The notes: generated by a model from the sequence alone, not told the origin. Shown: positions 32,525 to 41,785, counted from the stretch's first letter. The stretch: 64,000 bases of DNA from Nocardia otitidiscaviarum NBRC 14405 (GCF_000308635.1 NZ_BAGD01000074.1:62001-126000); one strand, 5' to 3'. Numbers and translations: made by a program.

Positions 32525-35021
32525 CGCCTTCCTGTCGGTCCGGGGGAGTGGAGGTAGGCCCGAACGCATCGAAACCGGCCCGACGGCCCTGCCTGGTTCC
32601 GTTCTCGATGGCGGACATGAGGTCTCGGGCCTGCTCGGCGGTGGCGGCCGGACGCTCCGAGGGCACCGAGGAATCGGCTGCCTCCGGGGCATTCGCCAAT
32701 TCCGGTGCGAGACTTGCCTGTCGACGCCGACGCGGGAGTGCCGGCCGAGTGTCGGAGCCAGTGTACTGGGAGCGGCCGTTCTCGCGGGCGGTATGGCCGA
32801 TCTCCGGGAAACGCTCGGGTCGCGGCGGGAACACCGGTGGCCGAGTGGGGTTGGTCGGCGGCTCGAACGCCGCGACCGGCTCGAAGGATCCGGTCTGGGT
32901 GGCGGATCCGGCGGGCGGGGCGGGCGTCGGTTCGGCTTGTTCCGGCGGCGCCAGCGGCGGCAGGAACTCCGGCGATTCGAGTGCCAGACGCGGCAGCTCG
33001 GATTCGGTGCGCACCGCGGCGACGCGCTGGGCCAGTGGTTCCCGGGCCACCATGGGGATCTCGCCGCTGGCGACGGCGGCGACGGTCAGATTCGTGGGCA
33101 CCAGCACGATGGCGCGCACGCCGCCGTAGTCGGATTCGGTCAGGCGCACCGAGATACCGTGCCGCATGGCCAGCCGCGCCACCACGAACAGGCCGAGGCG
33201 GGAGTCCTCCGACAGCGTGTTCACGCCGAAATCCGGTGGATTGCGCAGCATCTCGTTGAGCCGGGCCTGCTCGGACTCGGGGATGCCCATACCCTGGTCG
33301 ATCACCTCCAGCGCCAGCCCCTTGCCGACCACGCCACCGCGAATCTCCACCTGGGACTGCGGCGGGGAGAAAGAGGAGGCATTGTCGACGAGTTCGGCCA
33401 GCAGGTGCACGAGGTCGGCGACGACGGTGCCCGCCACCGCGATCTCCGGCATCCGGTTGATCTTCACCCGGGTGTAGTCCAGGGCCTCGCCGACGCCGGA
33501 GCGCACCACCTCGACCAGCGGCACCGGCTGCCGCCACTGGCGGCCGGGCTGACCGCCCGCCAGGATGATCAGGTTCTCGGCATTGCGGCGTTCGCGGGTA
33601 GCCAGGTGGTCGAGCCGGAAGAAGGTCTCCAGCAGGGCCGGATCCTCTTGGCGCGCTTCGGCTTCGTCCAGGATCTCCAGCTGGCGGTGCACCACCACCT
33701 GGCTGCGGTGGGCGATATTGAGGAAGACCGCCTTCACCCCCTCCCGAGTACGGGCCTCGGTCACGGCCGCCGAGACGGCCGCGCCGTGCGCATGGGTGAA
33801 CGCCTTGGCCACCTGGCCGATCTCGTCGTGCCCGAAGTCCAGGACGGCCGCCTCGGCGGCGGGGTCCACCTCTTCGCCCTCGTTGAGCTTGCGCATGATC
33901 TCCGGCAGCCGCTCATCGGCCAGCGCGAAGGTCTGGTCACGAAGGCGCTTGAGCCGCCGGATGATCCGGTTCGCCAGCAGCAGCGCCACCACGAAGGCGG
34001 ACGATGACAGCAGCAGCACGCCGAACCCGGCCAGCAGGGAATCGCGTGCGTTGTCGTGGGCCTCCTGGCGGGCGATGCTGTTCGCCTCCAGGTTCTGGTC
34101 GTCCCACAGCTTCGCCAGGGTGTCGGAGACCTCGGCGACGGCCGCCTGCCACTCCTCGGTGGTCAGCGGCAGCGGAGTGAGGATGGAGTCCTCGACCTGC
34201 GCGCCGGTGCGGGAGTCGGTGGTGTCGTGCTCGTGTGGGAAGGCACGCTGCATGAGCGCCTGTTCCATGGCCCCGAGTCGCTGCCAGGCGGGGCTGGCGA
34301 GCAGGTTCTGCGCCACCTGGGCCTGCGCGGGATCGCTGTCGCCGGTGAGGATTTGCACGGTGATGCGATAGAAGCCGATGAGGCGAACGTATTCGGCGGC
34401 GAGTTCATCGGGCAGACCGACGTCGTTGGCGAGTGCGGCCCCGAGCGCGTTGGCACGGGTCAGCGACTCCAGCGCCAACAGCACCTGCACCGATTCGGCG
34501 AGTTCGGCGGCGATTTCGGCGCTGGGGGAGTCCTCCTGCACGATGCGGGTGCCGATGAGCACCACGTCGGGCAGGCGGCTGTAGAAGGTGTACGCGTCGG
34601 TGATGGGCAGCAGGCCCGAATCCACGCCCGCGCGCACGGTCGTGAGGTTCTCCTTGAGTTTCAGGAAGTCACCGACATCGCCCTGCAGCGCCTCGGGCCC
34701 CATATTCCTGACCTGATCCTCGGTCGGGGTCATGGTGCGGAAGGCGTTGTCGAGGCGGGTTCTGGCCCCCGCCAGCGCGGTGCGGTCGGTTTCCTCGCCC
34801 GCGTAGATCCACAGGGTGGCCCGGCGTTCGTCCTGCACGGCCTCGAGCAACTCCGCCACCGGTTCGATGCCGTCGATCATCTGCGCCGCCCAGTCCTCGG
34901 CGCGGTTTCCGGCGGACACCAAATACCCGGCCGTTCCCACTCCCACCCCGAGCAGCGCCGCGCTCGGAACGAGCGCGATCGCCAGGATGCGGGTTCGGAC
35001 GCCGAGCCTCGCTCTGAACAT
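32499..35021 (-). CDS. cvnA: Conservon sensor histidine kinase-like protein (CvnA-like)
   Basis: 840 aa membrane sensor. N-terminal helix TRILAIALVPSAALLGVGV, an extracytoplasmic region of about 280 residues (nitrate/nitrite-sensor-like), a second helix LLAGFGVLLLSSSAFVVALL and a HAMP-like linker. The ATPase part has the N box ELVDNASSFSPP and G boxes VIDQGMGIPESE and GLFVVARLAMRHG. The helix before it lacks an obvious phospho-accepting H-box, typical of conservon kinases. The last about 200 residues are Pro-rich and disordered. The cytochrome P450 that some conservons carry is absent. Confidence 0.9.
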   Translation of the reverse strand: MFRARLGVRTRILAIALVPSAALLGVGVGTAGYLVSAGNRAEDWAAQMIDGIEPVAELLEAVQDERRATLWIYAGEETDRTALAGARTRLDNAFRTMTPTEDQVRNMGPEALQGDVGDFLKLKENLTTVRAGVDSGLLPITDAYTFYSRLPDVVLIGTRIVQEDSPSAEIAAELAESVQVLLALESLTRANALGAALANDVGLPDELAAEYVRLIGFYRITVQILTGDSDPAQAQVAQNLLASPAWQRLGAMEQALMQRAFPHEHDTTDSRTGAQVEDSILTPLPLTTEEWQAAVAEVSDTLAKLWDDQNLEANSIARQEAHDNARDSLLAGFGVLLLSSSAFVVALLLANRIIRRLKRLRDQTFALADERLPEIMRKLNEGEEVDPAAEAAVLDFGHDEIGQVAKAFTHAHGAAVSAAVTEARTREGVKAVFLNIAHRSQVVVHRQLEILDEAEARQEDPALLETFFRLDHLATRERRNAENLIILAGGQPGRQWRQPVPLVEVVRSGVGEALDYTRVKINRMPEIAVAGTVVADLVHLLAELVDNASSFSPPQSQVEIRGGVVGKGLALEVIDQGMGIPESEQARLNEMLRNPPDFGVNTLSEDSRLGLFVVARLAMRHGISVRLTESDYGGVRAIVLVPTNLTVAAVASGEIPMVAREPLAQRVAAVRTESELPRLALESPEFLPPLAPPEQAEPTPAPPAGSATQTGSFEPVAAFEPPTNPTRPPVFPPRPERFPEIGHTARENGRSQYTGSDTRPALPRRRRQASLAPELANAPEAADSSVPSERPAATAEQARDLMSAIENGTRQGRRAGFDAFGPTSTPPDRQEGDGDHLQRW

Positions 35022-35242
35022 CTGCGCAACGTAACGGGACGTAGGTCACAAATGCCGCCCATGTCCCGTTGACCGGGACTCGATTGGACAGCGCGAGTTA
35101 TGCGTGGCTGGGCATGGACCGCACGGCCGCGGTCGACGACTGGCCGATCCGACTCACCGCAGATCGGAAATCCGGCCGATTCGGCCCATCGCGGCGGAGT
35201 GGGCGTGATCGGGCCCTACCTGGGGGTAGATTGTGTGTATCC

Positions 35243-35255
35243 ACGAGTTACTCGT
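35243..35255. promoter_or_regulatory. Inverted repeat upstream of the aldehyde dehydrogenase gene
   Basis: ACGAG-TTA-CTCGT, a perfect 5-bp dyad, is overlapped by TTACTCGTAA, a second short dyad shifted by 4 bp. They lie 17-29 bp before the ATG, in the promoter/start region. TetR-type operators look like this; regulator unknown. Confidence 0.4.
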
Positions 35256-35271
35256 AAGTAGGAGGCCGACC

Positions 35272-36825
35272 ATGCCCGTGCCGGAAGCCGCAGTATTCGA
35301 CCGTCTGCGGACGTTCGCGGCGGTGGACACCACCGGGGACCACCGGACCCGGACCATCACCGAGGTGTTCACCGGCACGACGCTCGGCTCGGTTCCCGTC
35401 GGCACCGCCGACGACGTCGCCGCCGCGTTCACCAAAGCCCGCGCCGCACAGGCGGACTGGGCCGCCCGCGCGCCCAAGGACCGGGCCGAGGTCTTCGAGC
35501 GCTACCGGGCGCTGGTGGTGGAGAACCGCGAATACCTCATGGACGTGATCCAGGCCGAGACCGGCAAGGCGCGCTGGGCGGCCCAGGAAGAGGTCATGGG
35601 GCTGATCTTCGCGGCCCGGTACTACTCCCGCGTCGCACCGAAGCTGCTCAGTCCCTACAGCGTGCCGGGCGCGTTCCCCGTCCTCAATCGCGCCCAGGTG
35701 CGCACCCAGCCCAAGGGCGTGGTCGGGGTGATCGCGCCGTGGAACTACCCGATGCTGCTCTCGGTCGGCGACTCGATCCCGGCGCTGCTGGCGGGCAATG
35801 CCGTGGTGGTCAAGCCCGATTCGCAGACGCCGTACTCCTCGCTGGCCAATGCCGAGCTCATGTACCGGGCCGGACTGCCGCGCGACCTGTTCGCGGTGGT
35901 GACCGGACCGGGCACGGTGGTCGGCACCGCCATCGTCGACTCCTGCGACTACCTCATGTTCACCGGCTCCTCCGACACCGGCCGCACCCTCGCCGAGCAG
36001 TGCGGGCGGCGGCTGATCGGCTTCTCCGCGGAACTGGGCGGCAAGAACCCCATGATCGTCACGCGCGGTGCCCACCTGGACAAGGCTGCCAAAGCGGCTG
36101 TGCGCGCGTGTTTCTCGAATGCCGGGCAGCTGTGCATCTCCATCGAGCGGCTGTACGTGGACCGCGCCGTCGCACCGGAGTTCACCGAGAAGTTCGTGGC
36201 CGCGGTGCGCAACGCCAAGCTGGGGGCGAGCTACGACTACTCCAGCGATATCGGCAGCCTGATCTCGCCCGCGCAGCTCGAGACCGTGCAGAAGCATGTC
36301 GCCGACGCCACCTCCAAGGGCGCGAAGGTGCTGGCGGGCGGCAACGCCCGCCCCGATATCGGCCCCCTGTTCTTCGAGCCGACCATCCTCACCGAGGTCA
36401 CCGACGCCATGGAGTGCGGCCGTGACGAGACCTTCGGTCCGCTGGTGTCCATCTACCCGTTCGACACCGTGGACGAGGCCATCGCCCTGGCCAACGACAC
36501 CGAGTACGGCCTCAACGCCAGCGTCTGGGCCGACACCAAGGCCGCCGGCGAGCGGATCGCCGAACGCCTGCACGCTGGAACCGTCTGCGTCGACGAGGGG
36601 TACGCCCCCGCCTGGGGCACCACCGGCGCGCCCATGGGCGGTATGGGGATCTCCGGCGTCGGCCGCCGCCACGGCCCCGATGGTCTGCTGAAGTTCACCG
36701 AACCGCAGACCGTGGTGGTGACCCGCTTCCTGAATCTCGATCCGCCGCCGCTGGTCTCGCAGGACAGGTGGCAGCCCTTCCTCATGGGTGTGGCTCGCGC
36801 GCTGCGCTTCCTGCCGGGACGCTGA
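35272..36825 (+). CDS. gabD2: NAD(P)-dependent succinate-semialdehyde dehydrogenase-like aldehyde dehydrogenase
   Basis: 517-aa aldehyde dehydrogenase. Catalytic E254 (SAELGGKNPMI) and C288 (NAGQLCISIERLYVDRA) are intact, as is the cofactor site VVGVIAPWNYPMLLSVGD. The LCISIER wording and the tail with SQDRWQPF match the mycobacterial GabD2 (Rv1731) type, which converts succinic semialdehyde to succinate. AGGAGG 6 bp before the ATG at 35272 fixes the start. Stands alone, with a short inverted repeat upstream. Confidence 0.88.
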   Translation: MPVPEAAVFDRLRTFAAVDTTGDHRTRTITEVFTGTTLGSVPVGTADDVAAAFTKARAAQADWAARAPKDRAEVFERYRALVVENREYLMDVIQAETGKARWAAQEEVMGLIFAARYYSRVAPKLLSPYSVPGAFPVLNRAQVRTQPKGVVGVIAPWNYPMLLSVGDSIPALLAGNAVVVKPDSQTPYSSLANAELMYRAGLPRDLFAVVTGPGTVVGTAIVDSCDYLMFTGSSDTGRTLAEQCGRRLIGFSAELGGKNPMIVTRGAHLDKAAKAAVRACFSNAGQLCISIERLYVDRAVAPEFTEKFVAAVRNAKLGASYDYSSDIGSLISPAQLETVQKHVADATSKGAKVLAGGNARPDIGPLFFEPTILTEVTDAMECGRDETFGPLVSIYPFDTVDEAIALANDTEYGLNASVWADTKAAGERIAERLHAGTVCVDEGYAPAWGTTGAPMGGMGISGVGRRHGPDGLLKFTEPQTVVVTRFLNLDPPPLVSQDRWQPFLMGVARALRFLPGR

Positions 36826-36872
36826 GCCGGAATCCCTTGTGGCCCTAGGCTGGGGCGGTCGAAAGGAATTTC

Positions 36873-37679
36873 ATGAGCAATCCGCTCGCCGCCCCGGACC
36901 CGTGGGATGTCGTGGCCGACGGCTACGACGAGGTGACCCCCGATATGATGCTGCCGTTCGCGGTACTGGCGCTGGCGCAGGCCGATCCGGCCGCCGACGC
37001 GCGCGTACTGGATGTCGCGGCCGGGCCCGGGACGTTGACGCTGCCCGCCGCCGCCCTGGTCGACCGGGTGGACGCGATCGACTTCTCGCCCGCCATGGTC
37101 GACCGCTTACGTGCGCACACCGCGGCGGCCGGATTCGACAATGTGGCGGCGCAGGTGGGCGACGGACAGCGACTGCCGTTCGCCGACAACGAGTTCGACG
37201 CCGCGTTCTCCATGTTCGGACTCATGTTCTTCCCGGATCGGCCCGCCGGATTCGCCGAACTGCACCGGGTGCTGATGCCGGGCGGCACCGCCGTGGTGTC
37301 GAGTTGGGCACCGGCCTCGGAATCCTCGCTCATGACGCTCATGTTCGACGTGTTGCGCGCCGGGAATCCGGATATGCCGCGGCCACAGCCGAATCCGGAC
37401 AGCCTGGAGAATCCGGAGGTGTTCGACGCCGAACTGCGGGCGGCCGGGTTCACCGACGTGACCGTGCAGGCGCACACCATCTCGCTGTCCTACGAGAGCG
37501 CGGCGGTCATGTGGGACAAGTTCTCCCGTGGCAGCGCGCCCTTGCAGATCATGCGCCAGCGCGTCGACGCCGACGAGTGGGCGCGGCGGGACCGGCTCAT
37601 GCTCGACCACCTCGCGGCGAACTACACTCCGCACCAGGCACTCACCACGACGGCCTGGCTGGGCTCCGGTCGCAAGTGA
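36873..37679 (+). CDS. Class I SAM-dependent methyltransferase
   Basis: 268 aa. Motif I VLDVAAGPGTLTLPAAALV (residues about 42-60), motif II VDAIDFSPAMVDRLRAHTAA, and motif IV-like FDAAFSMFGLMFFPD; a Methyltransf_11-type fold. Substrate unknown. RBS GAAAGGA 7 bp before the ATG. Follows the aldehyde dehydrogenase by 47 bp on the same strand but no functional link is evident. Ends 5 bp before a strong hairpin. Confidence 0.87.
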   Translation: MSNPLAAPDPWDVVADGYDEVTPDMMLPFAVLALAQADPAADARVLDVAAGPGTLTLPAAALVDRVDAIDFSPAMVDRLRAHTAAAGFDNVAAQVGDGQRLPFADNEFDAAFSMFGLMFFPDRPAGFAELHRVLMPGGTAVVSSWAPASESSLMTLMFDVLRAGNPDMPRPQPNPDSLENPEVFDAELRAAGFTDVTVQAHTISLSYESAAVMWDKFSRGSAPLQIMRQRVDADEWARRDRLMLDHLAANYTPHQALTTTAWLGSGRK

Positions 37680-37683
37680 TCGA

Positions 37684-37717
37684 TGGCGCGGCCGGCCCGG
37701 AGAAACCGGCCGCGCCA
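37684..37717. terminator. Bidirectional hairpin terminator
   Basis: TGGCGCGGCCGG and CCGGCCGCGCCA are perfect 12-bp arms with a 10-nt loop, exactly between the convergent methyltransferase and DUF779 genes. Confidence 0.75.
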
Positions 37718-37721
37718 CCAC

Positions 37722-38129
37722 TCATCCGGTCAGGTCCGCGCCGCGTCGCGGTGCCGGGGCCGCCTCCAGGACCGCCGCCTCGGCGTCGGTGAACACGCGT
37801 GACCGGATGATGAATCGGACCCCCTCGTGGGCCTCCAGCGAGAAACCGCCGTGGCGGCCCGGGACCACGTCCACGGTGAGATGGCTGTGCCGCCACCGCT
37901 CGAACTGGTCGGCGCTCATCCAGAACGGGGTGTCCGGGAAGACCCGCCCGAGCAGGACGTCGGCCGCGCCGACCCGGAACTCGCTCAGCGGACAACACAG
38001 CGGGGAACCGCTGTCGCGGGACATCCCCGACTGGTGGAACACCACCGGTCCGTGCCGGTCGATGAGGCCCTGCAGGACCTCGGCCGCGGCCTCGGTGATG
38101 CCCACCCGGGATACGGCACCGGTGCGCAT
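37722..38129 (-). CDS. DUF779 protein
   Basis: 135 aa. DUF779 pattern: GITEAAAEVLQGLIDRHGPV, FHQSGMSRDSGSPLCCPLSE, FWMSADQFERWRHSHLTVDV, PGRHGGFSLEAHEGVRFIIR. The function is unknown, but the gene normally follows an acetaldehyde dehydrogenase gene under a GAF-type activator. Here that dehydrogenase is missing: the next gene upstream is a 36-codon ORF whose TGA overlaps this ATG (TGATG), so translation is coupled. The longer upstream frame would run through that ORF and is not used. Confidence 0.85.
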   Translation of the reverse strand: MRTGAVSRVGITEAAAEVLQGLIDRHGPVVFHQSGMSRDSGSPLCCPLSEFRVGAADVLLGRVFPDTPFWMSADQFERWRHSHLTVDVVPGRHGGFSLEAHEGVRFIIRSRVFTDAEAAVLEAAPAPRRGADLTG

Positions 38130-38239
38130 CACAGGAACCCGACCCACGGTACGGCGCGCGACCGGTCGATCGGCCGGTCGGGCTCGGGCGTGATCGGGTC
38201 GGTCCTCGGCCCGTCGGTGCCGGGATGGGCGTTACTCAT
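38129..38239 (-). CDS. Small ORF (36 aa) with strong RBS, coupled to the DUF779 gene
   Basis: Too short for usual gene calling. ATG at 38237-38239 with GAGGAGG 8 bp upstream, one of the best ribosome sites in the window. The peptide begins MSNAHPGTDG, has a Pro/Asp/Arg-rich middle, and ends RAVPWVGFL; the stop overlaps the DUF779 start. No signal peptide or known domain. It may be a leader controlling DUF779 translation, or a short relic of the aldehyde dehydrogenase gene that usually sits here, but no sequence match supports the latter. Function unknown. Confidence 0.6.
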   Translation of the reverse strand: MSNAHPGTDGPRTDPITPEPDRPIDRSRAVPWVGFL

Positions 38240-38320
38240 GACGCGCGACCTCCTCGCGATGTCTCCGGGTATTCGGGCTCACTATGAACCGGACGGGTTG
38301 GCGCTGGGTTGGCGTCACCG

Positions 38321-39538
38321 CTAACCCGTCAGCGCGGTATGCAAACGTGCGGTGACCAGGGCACGACGGCTGTCGCCGGGAGCCAGCAAACGGAGTGCGT
38401 GCTCGTGGACCTCGATATCGTCCGGGCGGTGCTCGCCGAAGAGCAGGGCGTGCTCGGGTCGGTTGCCCGACAGCACGGCGGTGCGCAGCACCACGTCGAT
38501 GTATTCGCGCCACCGCACGATGCCCGGGGTCTCCGAATGCGGTAGCAGCGGACCCCGATACCGGCGCAGGGCGGTGGTGACGTCGCCCGACTCGATGGCG
38601 GCCAGCACCTCCGCGGCGTCGCAGCAGATCGGTCGGGTGAGCAGGTAGCGGCGATCGGCGATACCGCCGTCGATGGCGCGGCGCAGATGGGAGACGTCGG
38701 CCTTGAGCGTGGACGCGGCGACGGGCCGGTCGCCGTAGACGGCGTCGCGCAGGCGGTCCGGGGTGAATCCGTCCGGCTCCAGCGCCAGCAGGGTGAGGAT
38801 TTCCAGCTGGCGCGGGCGCATCGGGATCGGTGTGCCCGCGCGCAGCAGGCGCGCCGTGCCCAGACATTCCAGGCGGATTGCCGGTCCGGTGCGCGGGGCG
38901 TCGAGGCGCAACCGGGATTCGATGGCGCACACCAGTGCGCGCACCGTGGACATGGCCAGCGGGTTGGCGCGATCCCAGTACGAGGACAGATCCAGCAGCC
39001 CGACCATGCGGCCGTCCGGGGCGTGGATGGGCGCGCAGTAGCAGACCCAGGCGTGCAGTGCCTCCACCAGGTGTTCGGCCGAGAACACGGTGGTCGGCCG
39101 GTCGTTGTGCAACGCCAGCGACACCGCGTTGGTGCCCATGTGCAACTCGTCCCACACCCCGCCCGGGGCGAAGTTCACCTGCTCGGCGCGCAGCCGGACC
39201 CGGCGTGCGCCCGAGGACCACAGCAGCACGCCGTCCGCGTCGGTGACCGCGGTGACGAATCCGGCGTCCTCGGCGATGCCGCGCAACTCGGCCGCCATCG
39301 CGAGGACGGGTTCGCGCAGCGGGGAACGGGACCAGCGCAGGCCCAGATCGTCGCGATCGGTGGCCGGGGCGACGGCCCGGGACAGGTCCACCGCCCCCAG
39401 CACTCGCTGCCAGGATTGCGCGACCTCGGTGCGTAGCAGTGCGTTTCGATCGATGGGCGCGCCGGAGGTGGTGGCCCACCGTGTCCAGACCCGCTCCAAC
39501 GCGGCTCGCCGCTGCGTGAGAGTGTGCACCTTTGCCAT
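38321..39538 (-). CDS. GAF-domain transcriptional regulator with winged-helix output
   Basis: 405 aa. Residues about 60-215 form a GAF-type sensor (SPLREPVLAMAAELRGIAED, WSSGARRVRLRAEQVNFAPG, CYCAPIHAPDGRMVGLLDLS). The C-terminal part (MRPRQLEILTLLALEPDGFT, RLRDAVYGDRPVAASTLKAD) is a winged helix of the OmpR/SARP type. Such proteins in Nocardia and mycobacteria activate aldehyde and alcohol dehydrogenase genes beside them. Start MAKVHTLTQRR at 39538 by homology; the upstream frame extension is not supported. The two small genes after it lie 81 bp downstream on the same strand. Confidence 0.85.
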   Translation of the reverse strand: MAKVHTLTQRRAALERVWTRWATTSGAPIDRNALLRTEVAQSWQRVLGAVDLSRAVAPATDRDDLGLRWSRSPLREPVLAMAAELRGIAEDAGFVTAVTDADGVLLWSSGARRVRLRAEQVNFAPGGVWDELHMGTNAVSLALHNDRPTTVFSAEHLVEALHAWVCYCAPIHAPDGRMVGLLDLSSYWDRANPLAMSTVRALVCAIESRLRLDAPRTGPAIRLECLGTARLLRAGTPIPMRPRQLEILTLLALEPDGFTPDRLRDAVYGDRPVAASTLKADVSHLRRAIDGGIADRRYLLTRPICCDAAEVLAAIESGDVTTALRRYRGPLLPHSETPGIVRWREYIDVVLRTAVLSGNRPEHALLFGEHRPDDIEVHEHALRLLAPGDSRRALVTARLHTALTG

Positions 39539-39704
39539 GCGCCAACTCCTCGTTGATCCGCTGTGCGCACCCTCATCATGGTCCCCGGTCGCCGGACGTG
39601 AGCCGGATCGATGCGGCCGCGGCACGGATTGTCAGAGCCCGGAGCGCCGGCGATCCGCCCACGGCGCGGGCGGTCGAACGAAAACGACTGGTAGACAGGA
39701 GCGT

Positions 39705-40580
39705 ATGGAGAAGCCATTCCGTTTCGGCGTCAATCTGACCACACCCGGCTCCCGGTCCGAATGGGTCACCAAGTGTCAGCGGGCCGAGGCGCTGGGCTAC
39801 GACGTCATCAGCGTGCCCGACCATCTGGGACTGCCCGCGCCGTTCCCGGCGCTCGCGGTGGCCGCCGAGGTGACCGAGCGGGTGCGGCTGAACACCTTCG
39901 TGCTCAATACGCCCTTCTACAATCCCGTGCTGCTGGCCCGGGATGTGGCCGGGCTGGACGCGCTCAGCCGCGGCCGCTTCGAACTGGGTCTCGGCGCGGG
40001 TTACGTGCAGGCCGAGTTCGATGCCGCCGCACTGCCGTTCCCGACGGCCGGGCAGCGGGTGGACCAGCTGGAGCGGACGGTGACGACGCTGCGCGAGCTG
40101 CTCGCCGACCCCGAGTACCAGCCGCGCCCCGCCCAGGCCGGGGGTCCGCCGCTGCTCATCGCCGGATGGGGTGACCGCGTCCTCGCCCTCGCCGCACGGC
40201 ATGCCCGGATCATCGGATTCGCGGGGGCTTCGCCCTCCACCAGCGGGCATCACCTCACCCTCGCCGACCCCGCCGCGTTCACCCGCAAACTCGAGCACGT
40301 CCGCGGGCTGCTCGGCCCGCGCCTGCCCGAGGTCGAGCTCAATCTGCTGGTCCAACGGGTCGCGACGCCGGCCGAACGCGACGCCCTCGCCGCGGGCGTC
40401 CAACCCCATATGCCGCCGGGCGACACCACCGTCGAGGAGCTGCCCACCCTGCTCGTCGGCACCCCCGAGCGGATCGCCGACACCCTGCGCGAACGTCGCG
40501 AGCGGTACGGCTTCTCCTATATCACCGTGCTGGAACCGAGTATGGAGAAGTTCGCACCGGTCATCGAACTGCTGCGATGA
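39705..40580 (+). CDS. LLM-class F420-dependent oxidoreductase
   Basis: 291 aa, luciferase-like monooxygenase fold: FRFGVNLTTPGSRSEWVTKC, GYDVISVPDHLGLPAPFPAL, LDALSRGRFELGLGAGYVQA, and the C-terminal WGDRVLALAARHARIIGFAG and LLVGTPERIADTLRERRERY. The TIGR03621-type family uses coenzyme F420, a mycobacterial/nocardial cofactor. Substrate unknown. AGGAG 6 bp before ATG at 39705. Divergent from the GAF regulator, with 166 bp between starts; followed by a small SnoaL-like gene 31 bp on. Confidence 0.87.
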   Translation: MEKPFRFGVNLTTPGSRSEWVTKCQRAEALGYDVISVPDHLGLPAPFPALAVAAEVTERVRLNTFVLNTPFYNPVLLARDVAGLDALSRGRFELGLGAGYVQAEFDAAALPFPTAGQRVDQLERTVTTLRELLADPEYQPRPAQAGGPPLLIAGWGDRVLALAARHARIIGFAGASPSTSGHHLTLADPAAFTRKLEHVRGLLGPRLPEVELNLLVQRVATPAERDALAAGVQPHMPPGDTTVEELPTLLVGTPERIADTLRERRERYGFSYITVLEPSMEKFAPVIELLR

Positions 40581-40611
40581 GTGCCGGTCGCCGGTGCTAG
40601 GGTCGGGCAGC

Positions 40612-41013
40612 GTGAGTGACGACGCCCTGGTCCGGGAGATCCGGACGCTGCACGACGACCTCGGCGACTGGCTCGGCACCGCCGCCGACGAGGCGGCGCG
40701 GGAGCGTTTCCTCACCCAGCAGCATCCCGACTTCTCGATGGTCACCCTGGACGGAGACGTCCTCGCCCGCGCGACCCTGACCGATCAGCTGCGCGGCGCG
40801 GGCGGCGCGGTGCCGGGACTGCGGATCGAGATCGACGATATCGAGATCCTGGTGCGCACGGCGGAGACCGCGGTGGTGCGGTTCCGGGAGCGGCACCACC
40901 GCGGCGGGACCGTCGCATCGCGGCTGACCACGGCGGTGCTGCTGACCGATCCGGCCGCCCGGAACGGGCTGCGCTGGCGCAGCGTGCACGAAACCGCCTG
41001 CGACGAGAAGTAA
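40612..41013 (+). CDS. SnoaL/DUF4440-like small protein
   Basis: 133 aa from the GTG at 40612. NTF2-type alpha+beta fold: helix VREIRTLHDDLGDWLGTAAD, FLTQQHPDFSMVTLDGDVLA, IEILVRTAETAVVRFRERHH, and C-terminal strand WRSVHETACDEK. A DUF4440-type ligand-binding or isomerase domain; no function can be assigned. It ends at the beginning of a row of degenerate tandem repeats whose first copy includes the stop codon. Same strand as the F420 gene, so probably co-transcribed. Confidence 0.7.
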   Translation: MSDDALVREIRTLHDDLGDWLGTAADEAARERFLTQQHPDFSMVTLDGDVLARATLTDQLRGAGGAVPGLRIEIDDIEILVRTAETAVVRFRERHHRGGTVASRLTTAVLLTDPAARNGLRWRSVHETACDEK

Positions 41014-41105
41014 TTCGGCCTCGGCGTAGTAGTTCGGCCTCGGCCTTTCGGCGAAGTACTCAGCTTCGGCGCACCGGCGACGTAACTCTGCCTCGGCGCA
41101 CCGGC
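41010..41105. repeat. Degenerate tandem repeats starting at a stop codon
   Basis: Four imperfect units of about 18-27 bp: AAGTAATTCGGCCTCGGCG, TAGTAGTTCGGCCTCGGCC, AAGTACTCAGCTTCGGCGC and ACGTAACTCTGCCTCGGCGC, each followed by a short variable part. The first copy contains the TAA of the SnoaL-like gene. No open frame spans them. Confidence 0.5.
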
Positions 41106-41116
41106 CAGGCCGGTCG

Positions 41117-41785
41117 TCACCGATCGCGCGTGATCTCCCAGGGAGCGCGGGCGTCCGGATCGGCGCGGTGCGCGTAGACCGCCAGGCGCACCCGGTTGTC
41201 ACAGCCGGTCTTCGACATCAGGTTCGCCACATGGGTTTTGACGGTGGTCGCGCCGAGGTGCAGCCGTTCGGCGATCTCCTGATTGCTCCAGCCCTCGCCC
41301 ACCAGGCGCAGCACCTCCCGTTCCCGGGGCGTCAGGTCGACGGTCGGGAGGTCGGGGGAGTCCGCGGACAGGGCGCGGTCGACCAGGCGCCGGAGCAGCG
41401 TGGGGGAGAAGAGCATATCGCCGTCGACGGTGCGGCGGACTGCGGCCAGCAGGTCGGCGGGGGCGGTGTCCTTCACCAGGTAGCCCGCGGCGCCGGCGGC
41501 CAGCGCCGGATAGAGGTGATCGTCATCGTCGAAGGTGGTCAGCACCAGGACGCGGACGCCCGGGTGGGCGCGGGTGATCTGCGCGGTCGCCCGCACCCCG
41601 TCCACACCCGGCATGCGCAGATCCATGAGAACCAGATCCGGGGCCAACCCCGCGCACAGCCGCACCGCCTCCGCACCGTCGGCCGCCTCACCCACCACCG
41701 TCAGGTCGGACGTGGATTCCAGCAGCATGCGCAGTCCGGCGCGGACCAGTCGCTGATCATCGGCCAGCAGTACCCGAATGCTCAT
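41117..41785 (-). CDS. NarL/LuxR-type response regulator
   Basis: 222 aa. Receiver domain with acid pair and D55 phosphoacceptor (LVLMDLRMPG) and K after AAGYLVK; C-terminal LuxR HTH LTPREREVLRLVGEGWSNQE and IAERLHLGATTVKTHVANLM. Partner of the histidine kinase directly upstream: the kinase TGA overlaps this ATG (ATGA). The pair is divergent from a multicopper oxidase, which is a plausible but unproven target. Confidence 0.92.
   Translation of the reverse strand: MSIRVLLADDQRLVRAGLRMLLESTSDLTVVGEAADGAEAVRLCAGLAPDLVLMDLRMPGVDGVRATAQITRAHPGVRVLVLTTFDDDDHLYPALAAGAAGYLVKDTAPADLLAAVRRTVDGDMLFSPTLLRRLVDRALSADSPDLPTVDLTPREREVLRLVGEGWSNQEIAERLHLGATTVKTHVANLMSKTGCDNRVRLAVYAHRADPDARAPWEITRDR

Noticed and set aside
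38129..38239. Mycofactocin-type or other RiPP precursor
   Set aside because: The tail PWVGFL is not the known mycofactocin end and no maturation enzymes are nearby.
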